Source: Paenibacillus sp. UNC451MF
Lineage (GTDB): Bacteria; Bacillota; Bacilli; Paenibacillales; NBRC-103111
Assembly (NCBI RefSeq): GCF_000686845.1
Contig: NZ_JMLS01000038.1
Span: forward strand, 1 to 41,116
Direction of reading: 5' to 3'
Length of the DNA: 41,116 bases
Part shown: positions 1-7,930 of the stretch, one piece after another
Layout of the letters: each line of letters begins with the position of its first letter
Position numbering within the stretch: position 1 is the first letter of the stretch
The notes under the pieces: model-generated
The model's database searches: none
What the model saw: the letters and a program-made list of their open reading frames with translations, nothing else
Told to the model about the DNA's origin: nothing
Program-made: the position numbers and the translations under genes

Positions 1-180
1 AAACCAACTCACGAATACCTCGAAGCCCTCCCGGTTATTCTCAAACGTTATTGGCTTCCCAAACTCAACTCCGCGGTAGTCTTGCGCACGAGCCACATGT
101 TTGAATTTTGCGATGTCGACTCCGATAATTAAGGTAGAAAAAGTGATTTGATTAATTCTTTCATCTTGAGTAGAATGCAT
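1..180 (-). CDS. IS110-family transposase, N-terminal part (cut by window edge)
   Basis: The minus strand from the ATG at 180 is open for 60 codons to the window edge. It reads MHSTQDERIN, then GVDIAKFKHVARAQDYRG, the start of the RuvC-like DEDD domain of IS110 transposases, with the first catalytic Asp in GVDIA. IS110 enzymes move circular intermediates without terminal inverted repeats, and many members are guided by a structured RNA from the element's own non-coding end. The C-terminal Tnp20 serine domain lies outside the window, so intactness cannot be judged. It is different in sequence from the IS110 scrap near 24.1 kb. Confidence 0.88.
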   Translation of the reverse strand, partial: MHSTQDERINQITFSTLIIGVDIAKFKHVARAQDYRGVEFGKPITFENNREGFEVFVSWF

Positions 181-291
181 GTTGTAGTCTCCTTGGCTTG
201 TTTTTAGATCCGTTCGCTCGCCAGCTCTGGGATCCTTAAACATCATACCAAGGAGTCTTTTTATTTCACAAACCTCGTATTTCTTCATAAT
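181..291 (-). other. Non-coding end of the IS110 element with nested inverted repeats
   Basis: This gene-free stretch lies directly upstream of the IS110 transposase. An outer inverted repeat pairs 186-196 with 248-258 (CTCCTTGG core, 10 of 11 positions) and encloses a second one pairing GATCC at 207-211 with GGATC at 230-234. IS110-group elements often encode their guide (bridge) RNA in the segment preceding the transposase, so this fold is a candidate for it or for an end-associated structure. The element boundary is not visible. Inference only. Confidence 0.35.
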
Positions 292-386
292 AGGAATGCT
301 GCCATTTAGCTTAATGAAAACAGGGAGCAGCTGCTACAGCAAACTGCTCCCTAGAACGATTCAACTATCGGACCCTTTAGTTTAAT
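292..386. repeat. Composite cassette-type repeat (site-hairpin-site), copy 1
   Basis: A 24-bp site at 292-315, a hairpin pairing 322-330 with 344-352 (AGGGAGCAG/CTGCTCCCT), and a second 24-bp site at 363-386. The unit is 95 bp and nearly identical to the one at 8732-8826. Here it stands alone, between the IS110 end and a plus-strand gene, with no minus-strand gene ending on it. Confidence 0.85.
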
Positions 387-557
387 ACACTCAACCCAAA
401 TTACCTCAAGGGATAGATTAGATCTATATTATTGAACCTGTTATGCCTCGTGAAACAGTGTGCAAGACAAGTGCTAAAATTGTGCATTTTAAAGTAATTT
501 GGGATGGTGTACATTGAAATAGAGAGTATGCTTAATGAAATGTAACGGAGGGGTCTT

Positions 558-1850
558 ATGATGAAACCGTGTAAAACATTTTTTATCGCCACTACCGTAA
601 GCGCTATCATGATTGCAGGCTGTTCCAATGAGAAGCCAACACCGGGGAATACAGCCAGCACCACGGCTCCCAGCTCGGAGCCGGTCACGATCAAGATCAG
701 CATGGATACAACGCTTGATGAAGATTTAATGACACAGATTCAAGAGCAATTGAAAAAGGATCATCCGAACATCACTGTAGAGTTCATCAAGGCGGTAAAG
801 GGGACTATGCTGCAGGAGCTTATCATAGCCGGCCAGCCTCCGGACATTATACTCACTTACAACGGTAAAATTGCCTCCTATCAGGACCTCGACATTTTAT
901 ACGACATGACACACTTATTGAAGCAGATGAACGTCGACCTGGGGCGCTTCGACCCCAGCATTCTGGAAGACTCCAAGATTGGAGCTGCGAATGACGAAAT
1001 CTACGGGCTGCCGCTCAGTCTGAATTACCACGCGCTCTACTACAACAAGGACATCTTCGATAAATTCGGGGTGCCCTACCCGACCGACGGCATGACTTGG
1101 GATCAAGTGCTGCAGCTCGCCAAGAAGGTCACCGGTGTGGATTCAAGCGGTATGCAGATCCGTGGCTTCGATCCGGGCAACAGCGTCATCTGGGTATCCC
1201 AGCCGCTTGGCATCGCCGTAGTCGATCCGAAGACCGAAAAGGCTACCATGAATAATGATCAATGGAAAAAAGTATTTGAGATGGTGAAGTCGTTCTACTC
1301 CATTCCCGGGAACGAGCCAAAGGGGACGCCGAAGGATTCTTTCCTCAAGGATAAGCTACTTGCCATGTACACCGATCTCAGCATCATTAACGACCTGGAG
1401 CTCGCTGCTGCGAACGGCTTGAACTGGGATATGGTACAGTATCCGAGCTATCCGGAGAAGCCGAACATTTATGGCAACGCCAGTGTCAATATGCTGATGA
1501 TTACAAAGACTAGCCAGCACAAGGAGCAAGCGCTTCAGGTTATCCAGACGGCGGTCTCGGATGCGGTGCAGCTGGAGAGCGCCCGGAAGGGCCGCGTCAC
1601 GCCGCTGAAGGATCCCAAGTTCAAGACCGAATTCGGTAAATCGCGCGATGTGCTGAAAGGAAAAAATGTACAGGGCATCTTTAAGAGCAAACCGGTAAAA
1701 TATCCGGTGGCGTCCAAGTACCGGTCAAAGGCCGAGAGCATGGTTCGCGACAAATTCACCGAATACATGACGGGCAAGATCGATGTCAATACCGCGCTCT
1801 CCCGCCTCGACGAAGAGATTAACAAGATGATCCAGGGCAGCACTCAATGA
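558..1850 (+). CDS. Extracellular solute-binding lipoprotein (ABC sugar transport type)
   Basis: 430 residues with a lipoprotein signal peptide: basic start, hydrophobic stretch and lipobox IAGC with the lipidated Cys at residue 22, then a low-complexity Thr/Ser/Pro linker. The rest matches family 1 bacterial solute-binding proteins (the YNGKIASYQDL and LPLSLNYHALYYNKDIF segments), which capture sugars outside the membrane for an ABC importer. GGAGGG at 547-552 supports the ATG at 558. No permease or ATPase gene is adjacent, so it must use components encoded elsewhere or be an orphan. It converges with the AraC gene, the stops being 8 nt apart. Its proximity to GH31 suggests an oligosaccharide ligand (inference). 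Confidence 0.9.
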   Translation: MMKPCKTFFIATTVSAIMIAGCSNEKPTPGNTASTTAPSSEPVTIKISMDTTLDEDLMTQIQEQLKKDHPNITVEFIKAVKGTMLQELIIAGQPPDIILTYNGKIASYQDLDILYDMTHLLKQMNVDLGRFDPSILEDSKIGAANDEIYGLPLSLNYHALYYNKDIFDKFGVPYPTDGMTWDQVLQLAKKVTGVDSSGMQIRGFDPGNSVIWVSQPLGIAVVDPKTEKATMNNDQWKKVFEMVKSFYSIPGNEPKGTPKDSFLKDKLLAMYTDLSIINDLELAAANGLNWDMVQYPSYPEKPNIYGNASVNMLMITKTSQHKEQALQVIQTAVSDAVQLESARKGRVTPLKDPKFKTEFGKSRDVLKGKNVQGIFKSKPVKYPVASKYRSKAESMVRDKFTEYMTGKIDVNTALSRLDEEINKMIQGSTQ

Positions 1851-1858
1851 TCGTGAGC

Positions 1859-2659
1859 TTATACCTGATGAGTCCTTCGGTACGCTGAAGGGCTCATTAG
1901 CAATTTCTTCGAGAACAGCCGGCTTAAGTAATAGCCGTTCTCGTAGCCGCATTGATGCGCCACCTCTTCGATAGTCGCTCCGCCGGTAATGAGAAGAGTG
2001 CATGCCTTTTTCAGCCGTAGACCGGTCAGGTAATCGCTTGGGGTCATGCCTTGTGCAGATTGGAACCGGCGTGTGAACTGCACAGGAGTTAGTCCCAGCT
2101 CATCGGACAGCGCCTTCATGCTGAACGCCTCGTACGCCTTCTGCTCGATTAAACGACATGCCCGCTCCATGAGAGGATCACGGCGGACATCTTCCTTGGG
2201 CTCCGAATGAATGGACTCGGCATAATGCAAATAGAGAATGTCTTGCAGGTGCACCGCAATCCAGCTCAAATAGAAAGGATCCGGAGAGCCGGCCAAGCTC
2301 TTCATCCGGAAGTAATTCGAAGCGAGCCTCCGTGTATCCTTGAACTTCACCTTCCCTACCGGTATCGATTCATGAGAATGCAAAAGACTGACCCCGCCGT
2401 CGACCCATTGGAACCGAATATAATAGAACGACAGCGGTGTAATGATATCCCGATAGAACGTCGTGCCAGGCGGGCATATAACGATGTCGCCGAACGATGC
2501 GATGCCCTCCTGATCACCGATCTCATAGTGAAAGGAGCCGTCCTCCACGGCAAATATGACCCATTCGTCATATATATCTTCTTTATAAGAAAACTGCTGC
2601 TTCTGAAACCAATATGTACACTGGCTCATGCGGGGATTCAGATTCCATAAACATTGCAC
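1859..2659 (-). CDS. AraC-family transcriptional regulator
   Basis: 266 residues. The N-terminal part (about 1-150) is a cupin-like sensing domain (EDGSFHYEIGDQ, FGDIVICPPGT). The C-terminal 100 residues carry the two AraC helix-turn-helix motifs: ALSDELGLTPVQFTRRFQ, then TIEEVAHQCGYENGYYLSRLF. The GTG start at 2659 is preceded by GAGGGAGGGG at good spacing; an ATG ten codons in is the alternative. It is divergent from the GH31 gene and convergent with the solute-binding protein, so both are its likely targets. The ligand is probably a sugar released by GH31 or carried by the binding protein (inference). Confidence 0.92.
   Translation of the reverse strand: MQCLWNLNPRMSQCTYWFQKQQFSYKEDIYDEWVIFAVEDGSFHYEIGDQEGIASFGDIVICPPGTTFYRDIITPLSFYYIRFQWVDGGVSLLHSHESIPVGKVKFKDTRRLASNYFRMKSLAGSPDPFYLSWIAVHLQDILYLHYAESIHSEPKEDVRRDPLMERACRLIEQKAYEAFSMKALSDELGLTPVQFTRRFQSAQGMTPSDYLTGLRLKKACTLLITGGATIEEVAHQCGYENGYYLSRLFSKKLLMSPSAYRRTHQV
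1868..1897 (+). terminator. Possible hairpin terminator between convergent genes
   Basis: ATGAGTCCTTC at 1868-1878 pairs with GAAGGGCTCAT at 1887-1897 (one mismatch, 8-nt loop). It lies just past the solute-binding-protein stop and inside the last codons of the convergent AraC gene. There is no long T tract, so termination is only probable. Confidence 0.4.
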
Positions 2660-2692
2660 GGGTGACCGCCCCTCCCTCAGGCGACTAGATAA

Positions 2693-2720
2693 TTGAAATA
2701 TTGTATTAAACTTATATTAA
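2693..2720 (+). promoter_or_regulatory. Candidate promoter for the GH31 gene
   Basis: TTGAAA at 2693-2698 and TATTAA at 2715-2720 with a 16-nt spacer lie in the 97-bp AraC/GH31 intergenic region, which must also hold the AraC promoter and any operator. AT-richness makes chance matches likely. Confidence 0.35.
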
Positions 2721-2756
2721 TACAGTCCATTTTAAAAGGAAAGGAATTCCTCTATA

Positions 2757-5051
2757 TTGAAACAAAGGATAAATTTTAATAAGGATGTGGATCCCAGAAT
2801 CATGCTTAATGTAACAGGCTTCACCTTGAAGGAAACTCCCGACGAACTCGTCATTACCACGAGCAGTTATGTCATGTACATCGATAAAACTGGCTTCCGG
2901 TTCTCTTTCCACGGTCCTGAACGATCAATAATCGCAGCTGCACACCCAGATTCCGGCCTGCGGTTCTCCTCTCCTGACAGGGAAGGGCTTCATGACGCGA
3001 TGATCGCTTCGCACATATCAAGCGACGATACCCAGGTGCGCCTCCTTGTCTGGAACCGTCACGGCGATCAGGCCGAGGTACGGATAGAGCCTTTCCCTTG
3101 CTGCGTTAAGCTGCAGGTCTTTCCGCTGGCCGAAGGCCGGTATGTCATCGAATCTAGGACTGCTCCCCTCCAGCCCGTTTTCGGTCTTGGCGACCATGGA
3201 GGCTACGGGGACACCGCGGATCTGTTCGGCTTTTCTGACGATGCCTTCTGTAATGCTAGCGACGGCAAGCGCTTCGTCTCGAATTTTGCCGTCTTCCCGG
3301 CAGCCGGCTTCGCGCAGGTGCTGTTCGAGGACGGTGTAAAACGTGTCCGAATCCACGAAACGGAGAATGCCTTGGGTGTGGCCGGAGTGCGCGAGGTGGA
3401 TGGTTTGTATTATTTTATCGGCACGATGCAGGAAATTTACCGGGATTATAAGCACGCCCGCCTTCGCGAGGGATACGCAGACGCGAGGCCAAAGATCGAC
3501 TTCTTCGAGCTTGGGTATGAGGCGTTCGGCTCTTTGGGATGGAATACGTACCAGCAATCGGTGTTGGACGATCTTCAAGCTTTTCTCGACCGAGGCTACC
3601 GGCTGAGGTGGAGCGTCATTGGCTCGGGTTTCTGGAAGGGCGACCGGAAGGCGAATGAACAGGGAGCGACGACGAGCTTCGGGATCTGGGACGAGCAGCG
3701 GCAAGAGGGCCGGACCGACGGTCTCCCGAATCCCAGGTACCCGGACCAGAAGGCGCTGAAAGCGTGGTTCCGCTCACATGGACTGAAGCTCATCCTGGGG
3801 CTGCGCATCAGCTTCAAGGCGCTGCACGAGCAAGGCGGAAATTATGAGCCTGAGCATGACGGCCCTTATGTGCTGGAAGGCTTGGAACGAGGCTATTTCG
3901 TCTCCGATGCCGAAGGGAAGCCGTTGACCTTCCGGGTTGTATTTCCTAAAGGCGCGGTCTATCTGCTCGACGCCCGCAAGCCCGAGGCGGTGGCATGGTA
4001 CTTGGCTCTGGCCGGATTGTGGGAGGCGGACGGCTTCAAAGAGGATACAATGCTGAAGGATGGGCTCGTCCTTCGCAACGATGCCAAGTGCAACGGAACA
4101 AATGTGAAAAAGATGGAGGCCGGCTATCTCACAATGGTACGCAACAGCGCTTATTCCGTGCCCGGCGACATTCTGCGCCTGGAGGACACGATGTACGGCT
4201 TCGATCAAGACCGTCCGGCCCTGAACGGCTTGAATTACGCAGCGAGCGGCGCCCCGAACATCTATCCGGATATTGTGGCGGGCAAATACATGAACGCTCC
4301 GCTGACGGAGGATCAGAAGCTGTATTTTGTCCGGAATGCGATGTTCGCAGCCGTGTTCCCGGCGATGTCCGTAGGGCTTGGTCCTTGGAAGCTGAACGAT
4401 CAGGCCTATGAAGCGGTGGTTAAGAAGGCGTGCGACTTCCATTCCTCTTTGGTGCCTTATTTGTACAGCGCGGCACAGGAGAGCTATGTAACCGGCTACC
4501 CGCACACGATGACGCCTCTGCCGATTGCTTACCCGGAGGATAGTAATACGTACGCCTTGGCTAATAAAAGGACGAAGCAGTACGAATGGATGCTCGGCCC
4601 TTCCCTATTGGCGACGCCGGCTTATGGGAGCGATTATGCCGAGGTTACGACGCGGGATGTTTATTTGCCCGAAGGCACCTGGATCGATTATGAGACCGGG
4701 CAAATGTACGAAGGTCCTGCCGTGCTGCCCGATTACGCTCTGCCGCTGGATAAGCTTCCGGTGTGGATTGGCGGCAAGGGGGTGCTCGTCGTCCGAGACT
4801 TATCGGACGAACGGCTCTTTGCGGAGGTATATCCGGTAGCCGGGAACGGGTCCGTCTACCTCTTCCGCTACCCCGACGGCGAACGAACCTCCCTGATTAC
4901 GAATGACAATGAGGGCTGGAATCCGGAGACGCTGGAAGTTATTGAGGCTGGTTCCGGCTTGAGGACCGACTTCGCTTTCATGCCGATCACCGGCGCGTTC
5001 CGGTTCCCAATCCTTGAGGGGGTCAACTATCGGCTAGTTGGCGGGGCTTAA
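2757..5051 (+). CDS. Glycoside hydrolase family 31 (alpha-glucosidase/xylosidase type)
   Basis: 764 residues without a signal peptide, so cytoplasmic. An N-terminal beta-sandwich (FGLGDHGGYGDTADLFGF) precedes the GH31 barrel. DGFKEDTM places the likely nucleophile Asp at residue 430, as in the family's FK(T/E)D motif, and GLNYAASGAPNIYPDIVAG corresponds to the GLSG...DIGG region. The C-terminal beta domain includes YLPEGTWIDYETG. The acid/base residue is not obvious. The TTG start at 2757 has AGGAAAGG upstream; the first ATG is 15 codons later. The family hydrolyses alpha-linked glucosides, xylosides or galactosides by retention; the substrate here is unknown. AraC next door probably controls it. 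Confidence 0.88.
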   Translation: MKQRINFNKDVDPRIMLNVTGFTLKETPDELVITTSSYVMYIDKTGFRFSFHGPERSIIAAAHPDSGLRFSSPDREGLHDAMIASHISSDDTQVRLLVWNRHGDQAEVRIEPFPCCVKLQVFPLAEGRYVIESRTAPLQPVFGLGDHGGYGDTADLFGFSDDAFCNASDGKRFVSNFAVFPAAGFAQVLFEDGVKRVRIHETENALGVAGVREVDGLYYFIGTMQEIYRDYKHARLREGYADARPKIDFFELGYEAFGSLGWNTYQQSVLDDLQAFLDRGYRLRWSVIGSGFWKGDRKANEQGATTSFGIWDEQRQEGRTDGLPNPRYPDQKALKAWFRSHGLKLILGLRISFKALHEQGGNYEPEHDGPYVLEGLERGYFVSDAEGKPLTFRVVFPKGAVYLLDARKPEAVAWYLALAGLWEADGFKEDTMLKDGLVLRNDAKCNGTNVKKMEAGYLTMVRNSAYSVPGDILRLEDTMYGFDQDRPALNGLNYAASGAPNIYPDIVAGKYMNAPLTEDQKLYFVRNAMFAAVFPAMSVGLGPWKLNDQAYEAVVKKACDFHSSLVPYLYSAAQESYVTGYPHTMTPLPIAYPEDSNTYALANKRTKQYEWMLGPSLLATPAYGSDYAEVTTRDVYLPEGTWIDYETGQMYEGPAVLPDYALPLDKLPVWIGGKGVLVVRDLSDERLFAEVYPVAGNGSVYLFRYPDGERTSLITNDNEGWNPETLEVIEAGSGLRTDFAFMPITGAFRFPILEGVNYRLVGGA

Positions 5052-5120
5052 ATTCGCTATACGATAGAAAGTCAGACTGAAATAGGCTCAAAATCGTTCC
5101 AGATACCCTAGAATAGTTGA

Positions 5121-5156
5121 ATAGAGGCGGAATTTTAAAGAGGATTTCGCCTCTAT
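5121..5156 (+). terminator. Hairpin downstream of GH31
   Basis: ATAGAGGCG (5121-5129) and CGCCTCTAT (5148-5156) form a perfect 9-bp stem about 70 nt after the GH31 stop. No U tract follows, so it may be a weak terminator or an mRNA 3' end. Confidence 0.5.
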
Positions 5157-5365
5157 ATCAGTGGAAAAAAATCGTCGATAAAGTTCTCTACGGCGCTCGT
5201 TGCAGAGCTGAGCCTAGAATTGCGTGGTTGATTGACCTATTATACTTGGGTGAAATTCAGAGGGGCACCGTTATCAAGGAGGTGGAGCGCATAGGTATGT
5301 TGAAAGCGATGCGGATATACCGTTTCTTCAATAACTCGCTGTTCTGAACTGCTCCTTGCTTATTA
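5157..5365 (+). other. Region without a recognisable gene
   Basis: A 76-codon plus-strand frame (TTG 5117 to TGA 5347) crosses this stretch and the preceding hairpin. It has no good ribosome binding site and resembles no family known to me. It is more likely a decayed fragment than a gene. Confidence 0.3.
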
Positions 5366-5405
5366 TGTTATCGTACCCATTAGCGGAATGAGCAGTATAA
5401 CATAA
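5363..5405. repeat. Cassette site (single) inside a 9-bp inverted repeat
   Basis: The 24-bp site is at 5366-5389 (core CGTACCC, then ATTAGCGG). A perfect inverted repeat TTATGTTAT (5363-5371) / ATAACATAA (5397-5405) surrounds it. The SRPBCC gene ends 5 nt to the right. No partner site or separate hairpin is present. Confidence 0.7.
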
Positions 5406-5409
5406 ATTA

Positions 5410-5838
5410 TTAAAACTTACGTTTTTGATAGGGGATACCTTCGCCATCTTCACAATAGGATTTGAGACTATAAAGAAAAATAGCCCAGTTGTAGTTACAG
5501 GAGCGATAAAATGGCGTTACTTCTTTCCAGTTCGTATGACGCAAAGTAATAAAAGACTTCCCGTTCTTCTCTTGAATATCAAAGGAAATAATCGTACCAA
5601 TCCATTCTGGATCCGAATCTATACACTGCCAAACGACTTTTTTATTAGTGATCAATTCCTCTATTCTCATCTTAGTTATGTCATTGCTACCGAATCGAAA
5701 TTCATTAATAAAGCCAATCTGATTATTAATAATGAGTTCATTGGTCCATATTTCCGACAGTCCCTCAGCGGTGGTTAAAGTTTCATACACCTTCGATGCT
5801 GGAACATGTACGGTTTGCAAGTGCTCGATATTTGCCAT
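5410..5838 (-). CDS. SRPBCC / AHSA1-like domain protein
   Basis: 142 residues forming one START-like (SRPBCC) fold of the activator-of-Hsp90-ATPase-homologue type. It opens with HLQTVHVPASKVYETLTTAEGLSEIWTNE shortened to its hallmark VYETLTTAEGLSEIW, and later has the beta strands around EWIGTIISFDIQEKNG and FITLRHTNWKEV. Such proteins bind hydrophobic ligands in a helix-grip cavity; individual bacterial members are rarely characterised. AAAGGAG lies 6 nt before the ATG at 5838. It is the first gene of the array and ends beside a cassette site. Codon use is AT-rich compared with the GH31 gene. Confidence 0.85.
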   Translation of the reverse strand: MANIEHLQTVHVPASKVYETLTTAEGLSEIWTNELIINNQIGFINEFRFGSNDITKMRIEELITNKKVVWQCIDSDPEWIGTIISFDIQEKNGKSFITLRHTNWKEVTPFYRSCNYNWAIFLYSLKSYCEDGEGIPYQKRKF

Positions 5839-5950
5839 GCCTTACTCCTTTCTAACTGCTATAATTTATGTTTGATGCTTATGATAACATATGATGAATA
5901 TAATAGTTTCTTTTGGATTGCTATGTTGCAGTTATTGCAATTATTTGCTC

Positions 5951-6044
5951 TATTATCCTGCCCAACAGCGAAACGAGCCAACCAATCGTTTCCGCGGCTG
6001 GCTCGTCTTGGTGGCTATTCAACTTTTGTACCCGTTAGTTCAAT
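5951..6044. repeat. Composite cassette repeat, copy 2
   Basis: Degenerate first site 5951-5974 (TATCCTGCCC then AACAGCG), hairpin ACGAGCCA (5973-5980) / TGGCTCGT (5999-6006), and second site 6021-6044 (GTACCCGTTAGTTCAAT). The broken gene 6075-6592 ends 30 nt to the right. Confidence 0.8.
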
Positions 6045-6074
6045 TACATAAGTACTGACCCCATAAAAGATTAA

Positions 6075-6592
6075 TTATTTGTTATACATATTTATAATTT
6101 TTAGTTGTTCAATAGGAAGATTTGAATCAAACATAACTTCGGAGAAATCAAAATCCGGAACCTTTGTTTTCTTTATCTCGATCTCGTAATAAGGCTTGCC
6201 AAACAAGTTGATCCAATGAAGCTCAGGAAGTTAATATCAATTCTCATACTAAAGAAATTGAAACCAACTATATTGCTTTTTTTCCAAGAGATATTATAAC
6301 TGATTTTATGTCCTCTTCATTTCTCCATAAGAAGAGAGCCATCTATAGAAGGAATTGAAGAGTCCTGTATGCAAGCAAGAGTCTCCCGGTTCATGAATAG
6401 ATCAACCACTTCGTTTATATCTTCCGAATTATATTTTCTCTTAAGAGGTTGAAACCGATCGTAGTTTTGAGGAATGAAATCTTTGCCAAACTTGTTTATC
6501 GACTGGAGTAACTCTGTTATGAAGGCTTCGTTTCTCCAAACCTTCAAGCTTGATAATGAAAATCGAATGATAGGGTATGTGAGATCTTTCAT
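6075..6592 (-). pseudogene. Frameshifted cassette gene of unknown function
   Basis: The minus strand starts with MKDLTYPIIRFSLSSLKVW at 6592, preceded by AGAGGAG, and stops at 6317 after 91 codons. Coherent protein continues in other frames: RNEEDIKSVIISLGKKAI directly after, then LHWINLFGKPYYEIEIKK and a tail ending NMYNK with TAA at 6075-6077. At least two frameshifts therefore break a protein of about 170 residues. I do not recognise the family; its size and setting would fit an immunity-type or other single-domain cassette protein. Sequencing error cannot be excluded, but two shifts plus internal stops favour real decay. Confidence 0.65.
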
Positions 6593-6667
6593 GAATTACA
6601 TCAACTCCTCTGTATAATTATTAGTCAATCTTTATTACTTAATTATTACTCCAGCGTCTTACATCTC

Positions 6668-6760
6668 AACTAAACTGTCCGTAGCTTTAATGAAACAGGG
6701 AGCAGCACCGCAGCGGTCTGATCCCTGCTCAGATTGAACTATCGTACCTGTTTAGTTGAA
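6668..6760. repeat. Composite cassette repeat, copy 3
   Basis: Degenerate first site 6668-6691 (one base short), hairpin CAGGGAGCAG (6696-6705) / CTGATCCCTG (6718-6727), second site 6737-6760 with one extra T. The hydrolase remnant's TAA stop (6752-6754) lies inside the second site. Confidence 0.8.
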
Positions 6761-6979
6761 AAAACCCAAGATGAGTTTATTAGTGAGTTGTGGATTTTCC
6801 ATGGACATTGTATGTCCCACTTCTAAGTCGATAGCATAAACTCGTTTATTTTTACTCAAATCTGAAATGTTGGGGTACCACATTGTAGAACTGAACATGC
6901 CTCTGTGAAGCAATTTGATGGTCTCTGATTCGAAGTAACCGAAACTGTGTAATAAATTGGTAGCTTCATTGTCTGGCAT
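6752..6979 (-). pseudogene. Alpha/beta hydrolase remnant with internal deletion
   Basis: The frame reads MPDNEATNLLHSFGYFES, then SSTMWYPNISDLSKNKRVYA, then jumps straight to EVGHTMSMENPQL before stopping. In alpha/beta hydrolases the SSTMWYPN...RVYAID strand precedes the nucleophile elbow, and GHTxSMExP carries the catalytic His. Everything between, including the nucleophile Ser, is missing, so about 150 residues are deleted in frame and the product cannot be an active hydrolase. The upstream side adjoins an unrelated plus-strand gene. The stop codon falls inside the cassette site, as in intact members of the array. Confidence 0.75.
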
Positions 6980-7011
6980 ATAAAAAAACAAATTGAGAGG
7001 ATGGATGGTTG

Positions 7012-7533
7012 ATGGTTGTGAAGTATCAGAACAAAACGAAGGCCAAATGGTTGCGCACGTCGCTGGCCGCCCTGACGCTTGCATTGGCGGTTCCCGTCTC
7101 CACGGCGTTCGCCGACGGACCCGCAGTGGAATCCAGAGCAGTGGGTAAAACGGCTGGTGCCACTCCCAACGTCACAATTATTCGCACCAACGGGAATATC
7201 GTCACCCCGATGGGAGCCGGTGAGTGGGATTACCTCGGTCAGCGCTCGACGGTTTCCTCGCAAAACCCGACCAACTACGTTCACTCCGGCGGCGGCGATT
7301 TTAAGTTCCAGGTTGTAAGCGGTCCGAGCGGCGGCGCCTGGTATCAACTGCGGGAATACGATCCGGGCAGCAATGCGGACGAAGTCGTGACCGGCTATGA
7401 GTACTTACTGTACCCTGGTGACACGCTGATCTATCGGGGGATCAGCAACTATGTCGACGGCGACAACAATAAGGCAGAATTTTACGTGTACGAAAGCTTC
7501 AGCGGATCCGGTTCCGTGAAGTATTGGGACTAA
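7012..7533 (+). CDS. Small secreted protein of unknown function
   Basis: 173 residues from the ATG at 7012, with GAGAGG 11 nt upstream (TTG 7009 and GTG 7018 are alternatives). A classical signal peptide (KTKAKWLR, then SLAALTLALAVPVSTAFA) has a likely cleavage after AFA. The mature part is rich in Gly, Ser, Tyr and Asp (GAGEWDYLG, YVHSGGGDFKFQVVSGPSGG) and looks like a single beta-rich exported domain. No family is recognised. It is clearly GC-richer than its neighbours and on the opposite strand to the cassettes, so it seems a separate insertion. A strong terminator follows. Confidence 0.8.
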   Translation: MVVKYQNKTKAKWLRTSLAALTLALAVPVSTAFADGPAVESRAVGKTAGATPNVTIIRTNGNIVTPMGAGEWDYLGQRSTVSSQNPTNYVHSGGGDFKFQVVSGPSGGAWYQLREYDPGSNADEVVTGYEYLLYPGDTLIYRGISNYVDGDNNKAEFYVYESFSGSGSVKYWD

Positions 7534-7564
7534 ACCTGTTTCATCCCAGTTCCGATAGGGTCAA

Positions 7565-7597
7565 AAAGGGGCGTACCGGTGGCGGTACCCCCTTCTT
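7565..7597 (+). terminator. Intrinsic terminator of the secreted-protein gene
   Basis: A GC-rich stem with GGGGCGTACC on the left and GGTACCCCC on the right, followed by TTCTT, lies about 30 nt after the stop at 7533. Confidence 0.75.
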
Positions 7598-7930
7598 GCA
7601 TTTACACACTCCAGCGGCCAGATAGCAGAGCCTGCAAGATGCAGGCCTGTATTCTGCCAGAAAACATGTCGACAATCTGCAACCGCATTATTCCCCTCCT
7701 ATATGGCGATTTCATTATCGTTCCCTTTAGCGGAAATAAGCCGCCGATCGAATCCATGGTAGCCTTGTGGGTATAAATATCTAAGCTATCGTCAATCTGT
7801 TTGTCGAAAGTTTGGCGTTTGTCTCCTTTATTGCAAACTGGTAAGAAGTGATTAACAATTGCTAGACAATTAGGGGGAAGGATGGTTAGATAAATAGAGA
7901 TATAAATTCGATCTAGGAGTCTTCAAAATA
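7598..7930. other. Intergenic stretch holding one degenerate cassette site
   Basis: No gene is supported. A degenerate 24-bp site lies at 7713-7736 (TTATCGTTCCCTTTAGCGG). AGGAGT just before 7931 is the ribosome binding site of the next gene. Nothing else is recognisable. Confidence 0.55.

Noticed and set aside
3018-3704. Long minus-strand frames (also 3774-4505) inside the GH31 gene
   Set aside because: They mirror the GH31 coding frame, have no family resemblance and no ribosome binding site.
7579-7776. 65-codon plus-strand frame
   Set aside because: It overlaps the terminator and a degenerate cassette site, with no start signal or homology.
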